A stretch of 64,000 nucleotides of DNA, taken from assembly GCA_021401465.1 (NCBI GenBank), contig JADDMT010000054.1, positions 1 through 64,000 of the forward strand, in the 5' to 3' direction. Positions 10,344 to 22,881 of this stretch are shown here, in pieces. The position numbers and the translations under genes are program-made. The notes beneath the pieces are model-generated. The model was not told where the DNA came from and searched no databases. It saw nothing but the letters and a program-made list of their open reading frames with translations. How positions within the stretch are numbered: position 1 is the stretch's first letter; each line of letters opens with the position of its first letter. The DNA is from Teratosphaeria epicoccoides (taxonomy: Eukaryota; Ascomycota; Dothideomycetes; Mycosphaerellales; Teratosphaeriaceae).

Positions 10344-11316
10344 TCACAGATACGACCGAATAAACGGCAACGTCCTCGCCACCCTTGCATAGACACTCGG
10401 CCACTTCGCATCCGCGCACCGCGGCGACCACGACACGACGCCCTGCACCACGCCGTCCACCCACACGGGCCCGCCACTATCGCCGTCGCAATCCCCCTTC
10501 CCCCCTCCCTCCTCGCGCGCGCACCACTCCTCCGCCGTCACCGACGAATTCCTCTCCGCAAACAGGCGCGCGCAGGCCTCGCGCTCGAGCACGTGGAGAT
10601 CCGTCCAATACAGGTCCGGGCGTCTGTACCCGCCTTCGCCGTCGACGCCCCTGCGAGACAAAAAACCGGTCAGCACTGGTGTCCCCCTCACCCCCTGTGC
10701 CGAGGAAGTCCGCGTTTCCCCCCTTACCATCCGGCCACCGTCGCGACCGCGCCCGGGGCGGGGTCCTCGTCCTCGCATTCGGGCAGGCGGGCGTACGCGA
10801 TCAGGTTTTCGACTTCTGGGATGGGCGTGTGCAGCTTGAGGATCGCGATGTCGAAGTTATTGTGCGCGTACTCGGGGTGCGAGAAGTATTGCTCGACGCT
10901 CGCGTTCACGCCGCCTTGGGCCCAGGTCTGGTTGTGCGCACATGAGAAAAAAATCAAACATCAATTGAGGGAAGCAGCGGGCAGTGTAGGCAGCTGTCGT
11001 CCCCGGGTTGGAAGCGGAAAGGGGAGGGGAGGGCAGGAGGGGGGGCTACACGTACGAGACTCCCTGCGCGCACGGCGAAGACTGCCGGTGGTGCAGAGAC
11101 CCATTGCACGCAGTGCGCGGCGGTAAGGACGGTGGTGGGGTTGAGCAGGGCGCCACCGCAGAATTGGTAGGGGGCGCTGGTCGGGGTCGTGGCGCCGAAG
11201 ATGGAGACGAGGGAGGGGAATTGGCGGGGGATGGCGGGGGCGCCGCCGACGATGCGTTTCGAGAGGGCGGGGGTGGAGGGGGCGAGCGAGGCGAGGAGGG
11301 GTGGGATGAGGTGCAT
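10344..11316 (-). CDS. Secreted trypsin-like serine protease (S1 family)
   Basis: Three exons: 11316-11056, 10927-10728 and 10650-10344. The introns are 128 and 77 nt (GTACGT..CAG; GTAAGG..CGCAG) and all phases agree, giving 255 residues. The first 20 residues are a signal/propeptide; SKR-IVGG is the zymogen activation site, cut after Arg21. The catalytic triad is visible: His68 in TAAHC, Asp113 in NNFDIAILK, and Ser212 in GDCDGDSGGPV. S1 proteases cut extracellular proteins; in filamentous fungi trypsins are scattered and often found in plant- or insect-associated species. The residue six before the active Ser, Asp in true trypsins, is Gly206 here, with Asp207 beside it, so the specificity pocket may differ. 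The extended third exon (REEGGGKGDCDGD) is a loop insertion. Confidence 0.85.
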
Positions 11317-11807
11317 GAGGTAGGGTTTTTTCGGTTTATGGTCGATGAGGTGATTGGTGTGGTGGGCTTTTTCTTTTCTTTTCTTGTTTTTTGCTTTTGG
11401 GGACGGAGGTCGCTCTTGAGGTTCTGGTCTGAGGCTGGGCTGGTGATTATTCGGGTCGTGGGTTCCACTATTTATAGCTGGTGGGAGAGGACGATATGAG
11501 GTGCCGTAGGGAGCCCGGAGCCGGGTGTATCATCTTGATTCCGTATTCGGAAGCGGGATCACGTGAAGGGCCAGCTGGTCTGATGACATGACGGTAATCA
11601 TCATGCTATACGGGAGATGAGGATGCTCCTGATTCGGAAGGAGGATTTCTGTCTCAGTGCAATGCAAACGTTGTCATGTTGGTCATGTAGGAGGAGAAGG
11701 ACATGCATTCGCCACACCATCCGGAGCACTCCGGGAAATATGCATTACTGTCAATAACAATAATAACAGTAATCAGCCATTCTTCATCATGCAATCATTG
11801 AACATCC
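11317..11807. other. Divergent promoter region, protease / wax-synthase-type gene
   Basis: Contains the 5' flanks of two divergent genes, including a T/C-rich tract (about 11368-11395) immediately upstream of the protease. No gene seen. Confidence 0.5.
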
Positions 11808-13288
11808 ATGTCTTCCCCCTGCACACCATGTGAAAAGGCGCCCGTCCTCCTCTTCGCGCTGCTGCGCCGGCTGGTGGGACCAACCGTCATGGACCGCCTG
11901 ATCTCTTGGGATGACTTGACCACGCACATCCTGCCGGGACCGAGATCAGCATCGTATTTCCTCCCCCTGGTCCTGTTACCGCTGGCGCTGTCGATCCCGC
12001 GCTCGCGGCTGGGGAGGTGGTGCGTCGAGCCGGCACACCCGGCCCACGGTCGGTGGTGCGACGATGTGGAGGATGGAGTCTGACTTGCGCTTCTAGGCAC
12101 TCCGCCTCCCTCTTCCTCCCCGCCATCTTCGCCAGCGTCCTGCACGCCTGGTCCTGCATGCGGGCGGTGGACGTCATCAGTGTCGATGTGCTGCTCTGGT
12201 CGGTCTTCCTTCTCGCCTTTCGGGACGTGCAGAAAGACTTCAGACGACTCGTCTCCCTGTCGGATGGCGACAGCGGCACAAGCGTCAGAGAGCAGGCCTA
12301 CCCATCCGACCATTTCGGGAGCAGACTCGTCTGGGTCGGTAATCTGCTGACAAACATGCAGCTGACCGGCTGGAAGATTGGGGAACGAAGTCACGATGCG
12401 CAGCAGCCCCCTCGACCCGGATGGACGAGTCGAGGGCAATTTCTGCGATATTCCATCGTGTCCTTCGTGATTGGGTATCTGACTCTGGATCTCACGAGCG
12501 CGTACGTCGCCACCGACGCCTACTTCCAGGACCCACACCGTTCCGTCGACTCCCCCTTGCCACCGACCGCCACCCATGTGCAAGCGCTCCCACCCCGCCT
12601 CTTGCGCACAGCCATCCACGCCGCCCAGATCTACGCGGCCATCGGGCAGCTGTTCTTCCTCCCTGCCGTATCTCCAGTGATCCTCAATGCATTCGGCTTC
12701 ATCCCCGACGCCTGGTCCCCGCACACCTGGCCCACCCACTTCGGCCCGTGGTCGACCATCTTTCTCCACGGCCTCCGAGGGCTGTGGGGGAGATTCTGGC
12801 ATCAGAATATGCGATGGATCGCCGGAGGACCGGGACATAGCCTAGCGGATGCCATGGGCCTGCGGAAGGGCGGGTTCGCACGGTATGCGGTCTTGGTCGC
12901 TACGACGTTCGCGGTGAGTGGGGTGATCCATATGGGGCTGGTGCCGCCGGAACCTCTTGATGCAAGGACTGGAGCAAGGGAGGTGAATTTGTTGATCGCG
13001 GCGTTCTTTTGGGCGCAGCCGGCCGGCATTCTCATGGAGACTGCGCTGGAGAAGGTGGTGAAGGCGGTTTGGGGCGGGAAGGTAGGGACTTGGAAGAGAG
13101 GCTTGGGTCTGTGGGTGCGGATGGTGGGGAATGGAGTCTGGGTGGTGGCTTGGTTGTGTTTGACACTGCCGATTCTCATGGACGGGATGAGGCAGTTGGG
13201 ATACTGGCGGTTTTGGCCGGTGCCGGTGAGTTTGTGGAAGGGTTTGAGGGAGGAGGGCTGGGTTGCGTGGCTGTTTCTAGTACGGTGA
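11808..13288 (+). CDS. Wax-synthase-domain (MBOAT-like) membrane acyltransferase
   Basis: Two exons, 11808-12019 and 12097-13288, with a 77-nt intron (donor GTGCGT, branch CTGAC at about 12080, acceptor CTTCTAG), giving 467 residues. The protein is strongly hydrophobic, with about eight membrane segments. The C-terminal half contains the wax-synthase signature: FWGRFWHQ-type motif (LRGLWGRFWHQNMRW) and a His in VSGVIHMGLVPPE, the expected catalytic position. Fungal relatives include O-acetyltransferases of secondary metabolism such as the Tri7 type, and unassigned acyltransferases. Substrate is unknown. A slightly earlier donor (GTGGTG at 12017) would change one residue only. The stop at 13288 overlaps a perfect donor sequence (CGGTGAGT), so an alternative 3' exon cannot be excluded. 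Confidence 0.75.
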
Positions 13289-13945
13289 GTGCGTTGGATT
13301 GGGGATGCAGTGGAGTTCGCCAATGATATGTGGATGGGGTGTGTAAGATAGCATGTACACTGGCTCGACGGGACCGCTACGTGACTGGTCGGTACAAAGC
13401 ACGCTTCAGCGACATCGAGATGCAGGCTGGTGAATGATCACTCCATCCCCAAGAAAAACACATTTTCAGTGACCTCAAGACTCCGTTCTTGACCTCACGA
13501 CCTCCCAGAAAGTACTTCCAACCTTTCCTTTCTGGTCCAGGCTCAAAATCTCCAGCACTTCTTGGTCCAAACCCAGGAGATTCTATGGATTGGATTCGTT
13601 CATGCTGGTCGCTCCTACAAAGACGGAGGGGTCATCTGGAGGTACGTACTTGAAGGCTTTGCTGGACTCGAGAGCATTTGTAGATGATGCTCAGCAGCTA
13701 CTTACACCGATCAGCCCTGCACTGTCTGGAATCAAATCTCAACCCATGATTGTACATCCTAAACACTTCTTTGTCTGCTCAGAGCGTCTAGGCTATCGGA
13801 GTCTAAGCGAACCACACGACAATGAACAGAGCTCCTTTGTCTCCACACGATCTCGTCCCTGACCGTCCTAACATCTGCAGTCTCAACGCGAGTACTTGAG
13901 ACATCCGAATGCTTCCTCCTCGCACAGCGCCCGAGCTCCTCCAAC
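13289..13945. other. Intergenic
   Basis: Holds short ORFs only (for example 13590-13862) without signal peptide, motif or supporting splice structure. I see nothing convincing. Confidence 0.4.
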
Positions 13946-14509
13946 ATGCCTCACAAAAGACAAACGCCCACAAGAGCTCCCCTCAAGCGCAAGGCCACAC
14001 TGCCCAAGCAGCCAAAGTCAGTCGCAGCATCAAGAAAGCGAGAGGAGCGGCAAAAGGAGCCTCATGCGCCAAAAGCAACCACGAACGATCGACCCAACGT
14101 CGCGAGCACACCAGACCCCTACATCCACGACCAACAATCCCGCCGACTCCACGACCTCTACGACCTCCTCATCGGCAGCGACTGCACCTCCACCGAGACG
14201 TGCGCCTCCTGGACCGTCGAGCAGCAGCACGAGAACCTCGACAACATCCGCGCCATGTTCGCAGACTTAGAGCGGAGCAAGACTGGTAGAACACCTCGCA
14301 AGACTCCGCGGACTCTGGGTTCCTTTCGGCAGGAAGTCCAGCAGGCGCGCCGGTCATTGGAGGTCGCGGAGCCGCCGTTGAGGACTCCGGGCGTCTTTCA
14401 TCCTGGGGCGTTTCGGCGGAGGATGCCGAGGGAGAGGGTGGAGAGGGCGTTGCGGTCGAGGGGGGAGGAGGTGCTGTTTGGAGGGCTGGAGGATGCTGTG
14501 AGGATTTGA
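13946..14509 (+). CDS. Small basic hypothetical protein
   Basis: Single exon, 187 residues; ATG in CCAACATGCC context. The N-terminal 60 residues are Lys/Arg/Pro-rich (MPHKRQTPTRAPLKRKATLP), consistent with nuclear localisation. A helical acidic middle follows (YIHDQQSRRLHDLYDLLIGS) and then a basic C-terminal region with RTPRKTPRTLGSFRQEVQQA. I do not recognise the family. The mixture of basic tails with a short helical centre resembles small chromatin- or kinetochore-associated proteins, but that is only an impression. Confidence 0.55.
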   Translation: MPHKRQTPTRAPLKRKATLPKQPKSVAASRKREERQKEPHAPKATTNDRPNVASTPDPYIHDQQSRRLHDLYDLLIGSDCTSTETCASWTVEQQHENLDNIRAMFADLERSKTGRTPRKTPRTLGSFRQEVQQARRSLEVAEPPLRTPGVFHPGAFRRRMPRERVERALRSRGEEVLFGGLEDAVRI

Positions 14510-14988
14510 GGCGGAAGGGGGCTGCGAGACTTGGGTTTGTGCATGTAGGGCTGCTGCATTCATGGTTTGCCCATCGGTCCAGTGATTGTGCGACCAGGTG
14601 GTAGTGCAATTGCTTGTTTGGAGTCCTGGATGACCGCTTTAAGACTTTCCTGGCTACATCTCCCATGCAAGGGTCGACCATTTTATCAACAACACGTCAA
14701 TATTCGCTTGCAACCTTCCCGACTATCCTCCCACCCCCCAACACCATCAAAACACAGGCAGAAAAAACAATTCCCAGGAACCCAACCCCTGCCCAAATGT
14801 CTCACAAAGAAAAATACCCCCCCCCCCCTCCCACCCCGATCCCAGCAACTCCAATTTCCAATCCCGAAGATCCACCACGCCCACACGAAACGTGGCCACA
14901 AGCTACCTGAAAAGAAGGAAAAGAAAAAGAAAAAAAAAGACAAACCCCCCCCCCGCCCCCCCTCACCACCACCCACACCACTCCAACC

Positions 14989-15464
14989 ATGAAGTTCCAC
15001 TCCCCCCGCACCGCCGCCCTCGCACTCACCACGCTCCTCCTCCCCCCCTTCATCAGCAACAACCGCCATACACTACTACGCCGCCACGTGGGCGGTAAGG
15101 CTCGCGCACAAAACAAAATGGCCGCCTCCCCCCTTCCCTTCGCAGACATCAGCCTACTAAAACCCTCCGTTCTGATCATCTAGGGCCAAGGGAACTGCTT
15201 ATGGGGGCGACCTCGGCAGCTGCAGCTCGAACTGCTTCGGGACGCGTCAGTACACACACCGTCCCCCCCCCCCGCTTCTGCTTCTGCCGCTTTTTTTTTT
15301 CTCTCTTTTCGTGAAGGGGATGAGAGAAAGTGCAGGCAGGGTCCTGTCTGGCCGACTGACTGCGTTGGCGACAGTGTCCGGAGACCTGGAAGAGCAATCA
15401 GTACAGCTGGTGGGCGCGGCGGGAGGTTGGGGGGTATGAGTGTTTCTGCGCGTTGAAGACTTGA
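14989..15464 (+). CDS. Candidate small secreted protein
   Basis: A three-exon model, 14989-15094, 15184-15245 and 15375-15464, has consistent phases and gives 85 residues. Introns: GTAAGG..CTAG with a CTACTAAAA branch-like site, and GTCAGT..ACAG with CTGAC. Exon 1 is a signal peptide (MKFHSPRTAALALTTLLLPP). The last exon reads CPETWKSNQYSWWARREVGG and ends YECFCALKT, with three cysteines and many aromatic residues. Oddly, other frames of exons 1 and 2 look more protein-like (SSATTAIHYYAATWA in exon 1; YGGDLGSCSSNCFGT in exon 2), and exon 1 contains a C7 run, so a length error or indel there is possible. No family recognised. Confidence 0.35.
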
Positions 15465-16394
15465 TGCTCGTCGTGTGGGAAGGACGTCGAGAAGGCTCCG
15501 AGTGTATGGGTGTGGGGCTGGAGATGGTAGTGGGAGGAGTGCGGGTCGCTTCAAGTCCAATGCGCAAAGATTGCGGCCGGAGTCATCAATGCAATGCAGA
15601 CGCGAAGAAGCAGGCAGACCGAGTGAATGAATCATATACGGACTAAGCTAGCTGGAGATTGCGCGGCGCCGTCGTCACCAGCTACATCAGACTCGGCGAG
15701 CCAACAATTACATGTAGCTCCATTCAGATCAGATGAATGCTCGCAGCGACCGGCGCCAAACGCACTTTCCTGCATGCTCGCCCAATTATTTTGCTCTGCA
15801 TCCAACCATCATATGCCCGTCGACTCCATCCCCCGTGGAACACATGACGCAGTCTCTTTTATCAACATCCCATCCGTCAACCCATCAGTCCATCAATCAT
15901 CAATGAGCAACAATCAACAGCTCCCACTATGCGCTCGCTTGCTGCGCATGTCTGCAATCATCAAATCAAGGCCACCATCATAGAGATTGTCCTTGCAATG
16001 CAACAACCCCTGTGGCGCCTTCACGCGATAGTGGTGTCATTGTTCGAGCCGAGACAAGTACATCCGCTCAAGGAAACGCAGGCCAACATTCGTTCCGTCG
16101 CGCCATCAACCCTTGCAGGCAGAAAGACGCTAGACAAACCCGACGTTGAGCCGCTATGAAAGAAGCATAGACAATAAGAAACTGGCTTGGGTCGTTGTCC
16201 ATTCTGGTATGGACGGTTATCGGCCGTGAATCGCGTGCTTCGTGATCGTGAAGAGCAGCAAGCATCATCGTATCGAGTCAATCATTTGCGTCGTCGTTCT
16301 CGTGGTGGCTGTGCATCTAATTCGTCTGTGCATGTTTGACGGCTTGCTTGCCGCCGTCGTCCTGATACAGCTGCTCGTGACGATCCTTGGACCC
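15465..16394. other. Intergenic
   Basis: About 930 bases with no recognisable gene. Pyrimidine-rich, with CATC/ATCA-rich stretches at about 15840-15980. Confidence 0.4.
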
Positions 16395-18970
16395 CTAGTT
16401 TGCACGGATGACGAGCTTGCTCAGAAATTTGTTGCTGAGGCTGTCAAAGTCGGAGCGATCGAACCTGGCCGAAGAGCGCTCTTTGAGGTATTTCTCTGCG
16501 ATCTGTATTAGCCGTTTGCCTTGACAGTGAGGGTGGAGTACGTACCATGTTTGTTGACGTGACCTCGAACTTCGGTCAGCGCATCACAGACCGCAGGGTT
16601 GGAGTTCAGCAAGTGACCGTGTTTTCTCGTGTCCCACTCGCCGAGGCCCGGAAGCTTGGTAGAGATGGCCTGGAACAAGCCAACGATGACACCAACAGGC
16701 GTCGTCTCCATATCCTCGCAGAACTTGTTGACAGCCTTCTCGTCTGGCACACGGTAGTGGCAGTCGAACTGCATCTCTTCCCAGATGGCAAGAAGGATGG
16801 CGGCGAGCATGAAAATCGTCGGCCAGTTCTTGAGCTTGTCACCAGAGTAGACTGATGAGTAGAGTGACGACAACTCCTCTAGAATATCCTTTTGGAGCTC
16901 ACGCCACATGTCGGCTAGCGCACACTTGACCTGGAAATTGATCATGACCGGCGCGACGACCTTGCCGTTGAAGCGAGACCTGACGTCGTTGATCTTACCG
17001 GTGGACTCATCGTCAGCTAAACCTTCCACCATCGTGACGTGCAGTGTCAAGTTGTACGCGAGGACAAGCTTGAGCGCCTTGCGCACCGAGACGGTATTCT
17101 CCCTCTGGTAATAACGGTAGGCAGTCTTGAGAATCTCCGTGAGAAACTTGGTGCCCTCGAAGTACTCGTCCACGAAAGACTCGAAGCCAGTCTCAAGGTG
17201 GCGGTCGAGGTACTCGGACAGCAAGCTGGTGCTGACGCCTTCCATGCCCGCTGAAAGCTTGGCAGTGTTGAGCTCAAACTCCTGAGGTGTCTCCTGAATC
17301 GACTCGACCCAATCGACGGCGAAGCAGTTGTCATCGCGGACGAAGACCTCGCGAGCATTGATCGGCAGGTAATGACCATAGCCGTGAGTGATATACAGCG
17401 TCTTTTCCATTGTACTGAAGCCCTTGATGTTGCCGACGGAGAAGCCAAGGCTAATGTGACGCTCGTAGTCGGCCTTCCAGTCTTTCATAAAGTAGCCGAT
17501 GTCCTTGATGTCCATGCGCGTGCACGGCACCTGCCATAGCCTTGCGTGACTTGGTCTGCAACCACCACATGGCATGCCCTTGTCACAAGTCTTTTTCAAG
17601 AATTTGCACCGCAAGCAGGCACGAAGTTTTCGAATCTCATGGGCTTGCTGGCGTTGGTCTTGCCTGAGCGGACCGCGTCTTCGGCCGACTTTCTTCTCTG
17701 CAGTGGCGTCCTTGCGGATGGTGTGAGGTACCTTCTTGATGATCGCTTTCGTCGTCTTGATCTCGGCAGGCGACTTCCGACGGCGAAGTGGCGGCGACAA
17801 TGGCCCAGAGGCAGTTGGCGACGTCGACGAGGAGCTGCACGAGTGGTACATCGTTTGCGCACCGGTCGTCGGACTCACTGCGAGCGACGAGGTCGGCGAC
17901 GCCTGATGGTGGGACACATTGATTGGCATACCGTGGGCGTGTTGCACGTACTGCTGTTCTAGCCATTCGCTGCCATGGAAGTCGTGAGGCGAGCTGATAG
18001 ACCATGGTGGGATTTCCTCGTAGCTGCCAGACAGATCTGCGGAATCGGGAGCGTCAGACGTCGACGAGTCGGAGTTCGTTCGGATGTGCAGGTTCTGGCT
18101 TGGATTTGAGACGGTGCCAAAAGAGTCGAGCGAGTGGCGATGTGTGTTCTGGTTGAAGTTGACAATGTTCCAACCCTCGTTGTCGGAGGCAGATTGCACC
18201 TCGTAGATGGTGTTTGTGGGTGAACTGCCGGGGACGCTAGCGTTGGCGGACTCGACGGCCTGTTGATTGAGCGCGGCCTGGTTCATGGCCAAAGCGAATG
18301 TCGCGTCATTTTGATAGTCATTAAGTGGGTACGCCAAGGCGTTCATCGACTCCATCGGACCGGACATACTCATGAAGTTGGCCGTGTCCATGGCGGCTGT
18401 GACTGCATAGTTCTCTGCTGCACTTTGCGGCATGAAGTCCACTGGCGACGTCTGTAGCTGTCCCCCAAATGCCGCGGTATTGAACGCGCCCATGCCCATC
18501 ATATTGTTTTGCGGAACTTGATACTGCTGCTGCTGCTGCTGCTGTGCGGCTTGCTGCAAATGATACTGCCAGTCCGCCGGGAGCATGCTAGCGTAGTCGA
18601 GGTCAAGGCCCGTCGTCTGGAGAGCGGTCGGCTGTGGGGCATGATTGCTACTCGGCCTGGCCTGTTGCGGTTGAGCTTGATACAGTGGCGGTGGGTGGTG
18701 GCTCGAAGTTGTGTGTGCGAATTGAGGTTGCGGATTCGACTGCTGTCGCCGCTGCTGGGATGGGTGCGAGGGGGCGTGCTGGTGGGGGTACGCGTCGTTG
18801 GTCATCGTCGCAAGCCCGACGGGCGGCGGCCACGTCGGCTGATGCGCTTGGGGGAGTTGGCAGTGGCTGTGAGGGTGCTGGGGTAGGTGTTGCGGCTGAG
18901 GGTAGGGGAACGGGGGCTGATCGCCGCTGCCGAACAGCAGGTCGTGAGAGTAGTCGAATTGATGGTCCAT
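16395..18970 (-). CDS. Zn2Cys6 fungal transcriptional regulator
   Basis: Two exons, 18970-16546 and 16495-16395, with a 50-nt intron (GTACGT..CGCAG), give 841 residues. Ignoring the intron gives a shorter C-terminus ending KANG; splicing restores an acidic/basic helical tail (EKYLKERSSARFDRSDF) in phase. The start is MDHQFDYSHDLLFGSG; the frame is open 89 codons further upstream, but that part is low complexity. Residues 1-430 are Gln/Pro/Ser-rich with a poly-Gln run near residue 145, typical of activation domains. The Zn cluster is near residue 450: CLRCKFLKKTC then DKGMPCGGC and a last Cys after 11 residues, a longer final loop than in Gal4. A basic stretch (KKVGRRRGPLRQDQRQQ) precedes it. 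The C-terminal half is helical and mostly free of low complexity. Targets are unknown. Confidence 0.8.
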
Positions 18971-21900
18971 GTTGGTTGGCGGCGACGGGCTAAAGGTAGT
19001 AGTGTGGGTGCGGCTTGAGGATGATGCCGTCAGCTGGCCGCGAACGAGTCTCTGGCGCAGGCGCAGCGAAGGGCGGTCAACATGGCATGGCGGGGATAGT
19101 GTGCTTGTGGTAGGTGGAAGCCGGGCGCTTTCTGCGCAGAGTATGCGACGGTGAGTTGGTACCAAGGCAAGCCGGCCTGGCGCCCTGGAGCTGTCGGTGC
19201 GAGGCGCCCTTCGTCTTGCTTCGTTGCTGCAGACCACTGGGGGTCGGAGGTATCAACTGGCGGTGTAGCCCCGCCTGGCACTACAGACGCTACTGCACGC
19301 CTACTTCCGTCGCTCGAGCTGTCACTGGACGCCCGTTGCTCACGTTGCCGTCCACCTCGGCTGCTGTGCCACAGGCCAAGAAGGGACATGGCAGATCAAT
19401 CCATGGCCGTCGTGCTGGGTTTGGTGCGATTCGCGATGGTGCTGAGTCTCTGAGACCGTTTGCACCGAATTTGCGCTGGCTGATTATAGCTGGAGCTCGG
19501 ACGGGATGGCTGGGAGTAGCCGAAAACCTCGGGCAACCTGGCAGACCCTGACCACCCGGGAAAGTCAGGATCCGATAAGCTATCTCCACGGCGCGAGCCG
19601 TCGGGTCCGGACTCCGGCTGCAGCCAGCGCCACACGCAGCGACTGGGCGCACTGTGCTCCCCTCAGACCTGTCGATGATAACGGATAGGATGCTGGAAGC
19701 ATTCGTCTTGGCGGAGACATGCAGCACATGCCCGTCCTTCTCATCTCGTCGTCTCCGCTTTGCCTCGTCGTGACCGCCGCCCATCGGGTCAGATGCAGGT
19801 GACCCGCGTGACCAATCGCCCGAGTATCCCCCGGGTAGGAACCTGCACCACGACTTATGTCTCACCGACCTCTTCTTACCCTGGTCTTCCGCGATGGCAT
19901 CCAAGGGATCCCCTGTCAAGGAAGCATGCATGATGAGAGCGACGCGCGAGGGAAATCAATGCAAACCTCGAATTGATCAGTCTCGCACGATCGTGTGTCG
20001 TGCCTATGCTTGATGACCTGCGCCGGACCTGCTTTCGCGATGGCCAATTGTCTGCGTGCAGCAGTATCTGTATAACGATCGAGCCGACTTGATATGTCGA
20101 CAGCTGGGAGGCAAGTCATTGCATTGCGCAACTCTGTGGTGGAGGTATCAGCGCACAAAGGCGGTACATTCCGTCCACGATGGCGACTATGCTCCCAGCT
20201 CATTCGATGGCGTGACGATTGTGCACAACCTCCACGTGCAACGCCCCGAGAGGCCATGGCGCCATCTTCGAGCATCGACCAGCAGCCAGACTGTGCGAAC
20301 GTGAGCTCGACAGTGAGGAGCTACAAACTGGATGGAGCTTGGAGTGGGGCGTCACCAAGTACCATGACCCGACGAAACCAGCTGCTTCTTCCGGCATCTG
20401 CTCAGGTGGCGCGCAGCACATTGCCACCGTTGCAATCGACGCAGCACATCGCTGATTCGCAGCAACACCATCATCCGATTCATTGGTCGATTGCTTGATA
20501 CACACCCCTTTTGACGGCTCGACAAGATTGCCAATCAGTCCATGATGCTGCCGTCGACCGCTGATTTCGACGAAATGATTGAACATGTTGTCGACAACCA
20601 TTAAGCGGTCGGTTGGTAGGTTGACTGATGAAACCCTGCTGACTCGCGATTCGCGCGCAAGCTAGTCGTGTGTTATGTCGAATTCTTTTTTGGGACGACT
20701 GACACGATCGATGTACTGGAAGCAGCTATCGCTGATTGGACAGCAGCGTGCCAGCATGTGGACGCATGGGAGCCAGCCACACCTTGCTTCCTGACACGAG
20801 AAAGCTATATGCGCCAACCTCGCTGAGGCTGGCCATCGGTAATTGATCCCACGCTTTGGTGTGCAGGCTCCGGAATTGAAGGTGTGCCATGTGGTGATCG
20901 GAGACCACGTGATCAATTTGAAAGTCTACCCGTCTGCGTTGTTGCTGATGAAGGGCATGGAGTGGCATACCCTCAGAAGTTTGACATTCTCACCTACTGC
21001 CATTTCGTTGATAGAGCTCTCGACATCATCTTTGCTCCGCCCTTTTGGCAGACTGGAGCGCCTTCGAGGCTCTGCATGGCAGGCGCCGGTCTGGGTCAGA
21101 GCCTGATCCAATTATGTATCATTGACTCAGGGTCTCCAGCAAGGTCGGAAAGTGAAGGTGGCTGTATGCATCGTCCCGTCTCCCGAATGGACGGAATGAC
21201 ATCTTGCAATGACAGGCTCGTCCTCCAGATCGGGTACCGCAGTCACAATCTGCTGGGAGCTCTGGCTGATCGCCTCGATCCGAGCTCTTTGTCCGAAGCG
21301 AGGACTGCGAGACGGAGACCTTTTTCCCGGCCGGAGATCGATTCGAGTCGATGCAGTGTTTACGGCGCTCATGCTGTTCTGCAACACCTACCGGGCGTCA
21401 TTGACGGTTGATGACTATGTCAGATCTGAAAGGTCATGTAAACGACGCACCTGCAAATCGCACTGGCTCCCTGGTTGTCGCTGTGAATTGCATATCATGT
21501 GTATCAAACGGACTTACTTTGCGTAGATTTTCTAGAACGACCACTTGACAAGCTGGTGCTGCCTTCCTGCGCGGAACTCGGGAGCCCCATGCTTGAAGAC
21601 GATTAATGCTCTGCGCCCGAAGGTCGACGAGTCAGTCGAGGCAGAAACGAGGCGGCAGCGGCTTCGGTTTTAGCGAGTACCTCGAAAGCCGAAGATGAGA
21701 GCGGTGGCAAGATCGAGGCACGAGTTGCCTTCACAAACGGAAGTCACAGCACAGCACGAGCATGAAGCTCGTAGGCGCACCTGCCTTTTTGAGATGGACT
21801 CACTCCTCCCTCGCAACTATGAGGCAGTCGATCACGCAGCCAGTCAACCGGTTCACGGGGTAGAGCCAAGCTCAATCAATCGAATCGACATTTCCAAGCC

Positions 21901-22239
21901 ATGGAATCACTGTGCTGATCACGTTCAACAGCCGCCATCATGTCTTCTCCAGAGTCGTGTGTGGGTGCACACGCTCAGCTCCGCTTGTGCATATTGAGAT
22001 ACACAGTAGAATGACAGTCAGGGCAAGGGCAGCTGAGACTGAAGCCTTCATTCACCTTTGATGCTGGACTCAGCGTATCTAGGCTCGGCTTGCAGTCCAC
22101 CGGGAGTCACTAAGAGCACCAGCCCTTGTGACAGCTTCTTCTCTTCTGCAGAGCGCTCGCTGGCGGTGTGTGAAGATATACATATGCAGTCGATTCAATC
22201 GAGTCATTAATCGAATGAAGTCGAGTGCATCCATTCATT

Positions 22240-22361
22240 CGTGTCAACAAGCAGTCACTCATGTCACCGAGCAGTCAGTCTCATCAAGGAGCAGTCAATC
22301 CGTATCGAAGACCACTCAAACGTGTCAGCACCCACTCAACTGTGTCAATCACCAGCCGCTC
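22240..22361. repeat. Degenerate 20-nt tandem repeat, array 1
   Basis: About six head-to-tail units of 20 nt, consensus near CGTGTCAACAAGCAGTCACT, with strong drift (CATGTCACCGAGCAGTCAGT, CTCATCAAGGAGCAGTCAAT and so on). The GAGCAGTCA and GTGTCA cores mark the period. Confidence 0.65.
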
Positions 22362-22881
22362 GCAAAGACGAGTATGTCGCTGAGAAATTTGCGAACCACT
22401 CCCAAAAGCGCTGCCCATTCCTTCCCCGTGATACGCAGGGTACACGCCGTCCTCATTGGCCGTGAGACGGGCAACGGCCGCGGTTGTTGAGTGTGCAACT
22501 GAGAGCAAGGCCACTGTGGATCGGCAGGAACCAGTCGTGCCCGGCGTGCCGAGCAAGATTATACCAGAAATGGGCTCGTGCTCGCAGAAATAGAGCCATT
22601 GGAAGGGACTCTCCCAGGACGCCCAGCATCGACGCAGGCGCAGCCGCGCAGGTGCCTTGACGGACGACAAGGTTTGGGACATTCTCCACCTGCTTCCGGA
22701 GGCGTTGGATGTCGCGCTGTAATCCTAGTAGGACATAAGGAGAGCCATGCGATTTTTCTCATGCGCATTCACTTCGATCAACGCAAGCTGTGGCGGGATC
22801 GATCTCGTTGGTGCCGCCGTTGTAAAGGGTCTTGTAGCTGCTCTGGGTCTGCTTCGGGGTTCGCGGATGAGTGCAGCCCCG

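Noticed and set aside
20094..21411. Overlapping ORFs of 100-175 codons in the gene desert
   Set aside because: None has a recognisable start context, hydrophobic or motif structure, or splice sites linking it to a neighbour; ORF lengths fit chance at this GC content.
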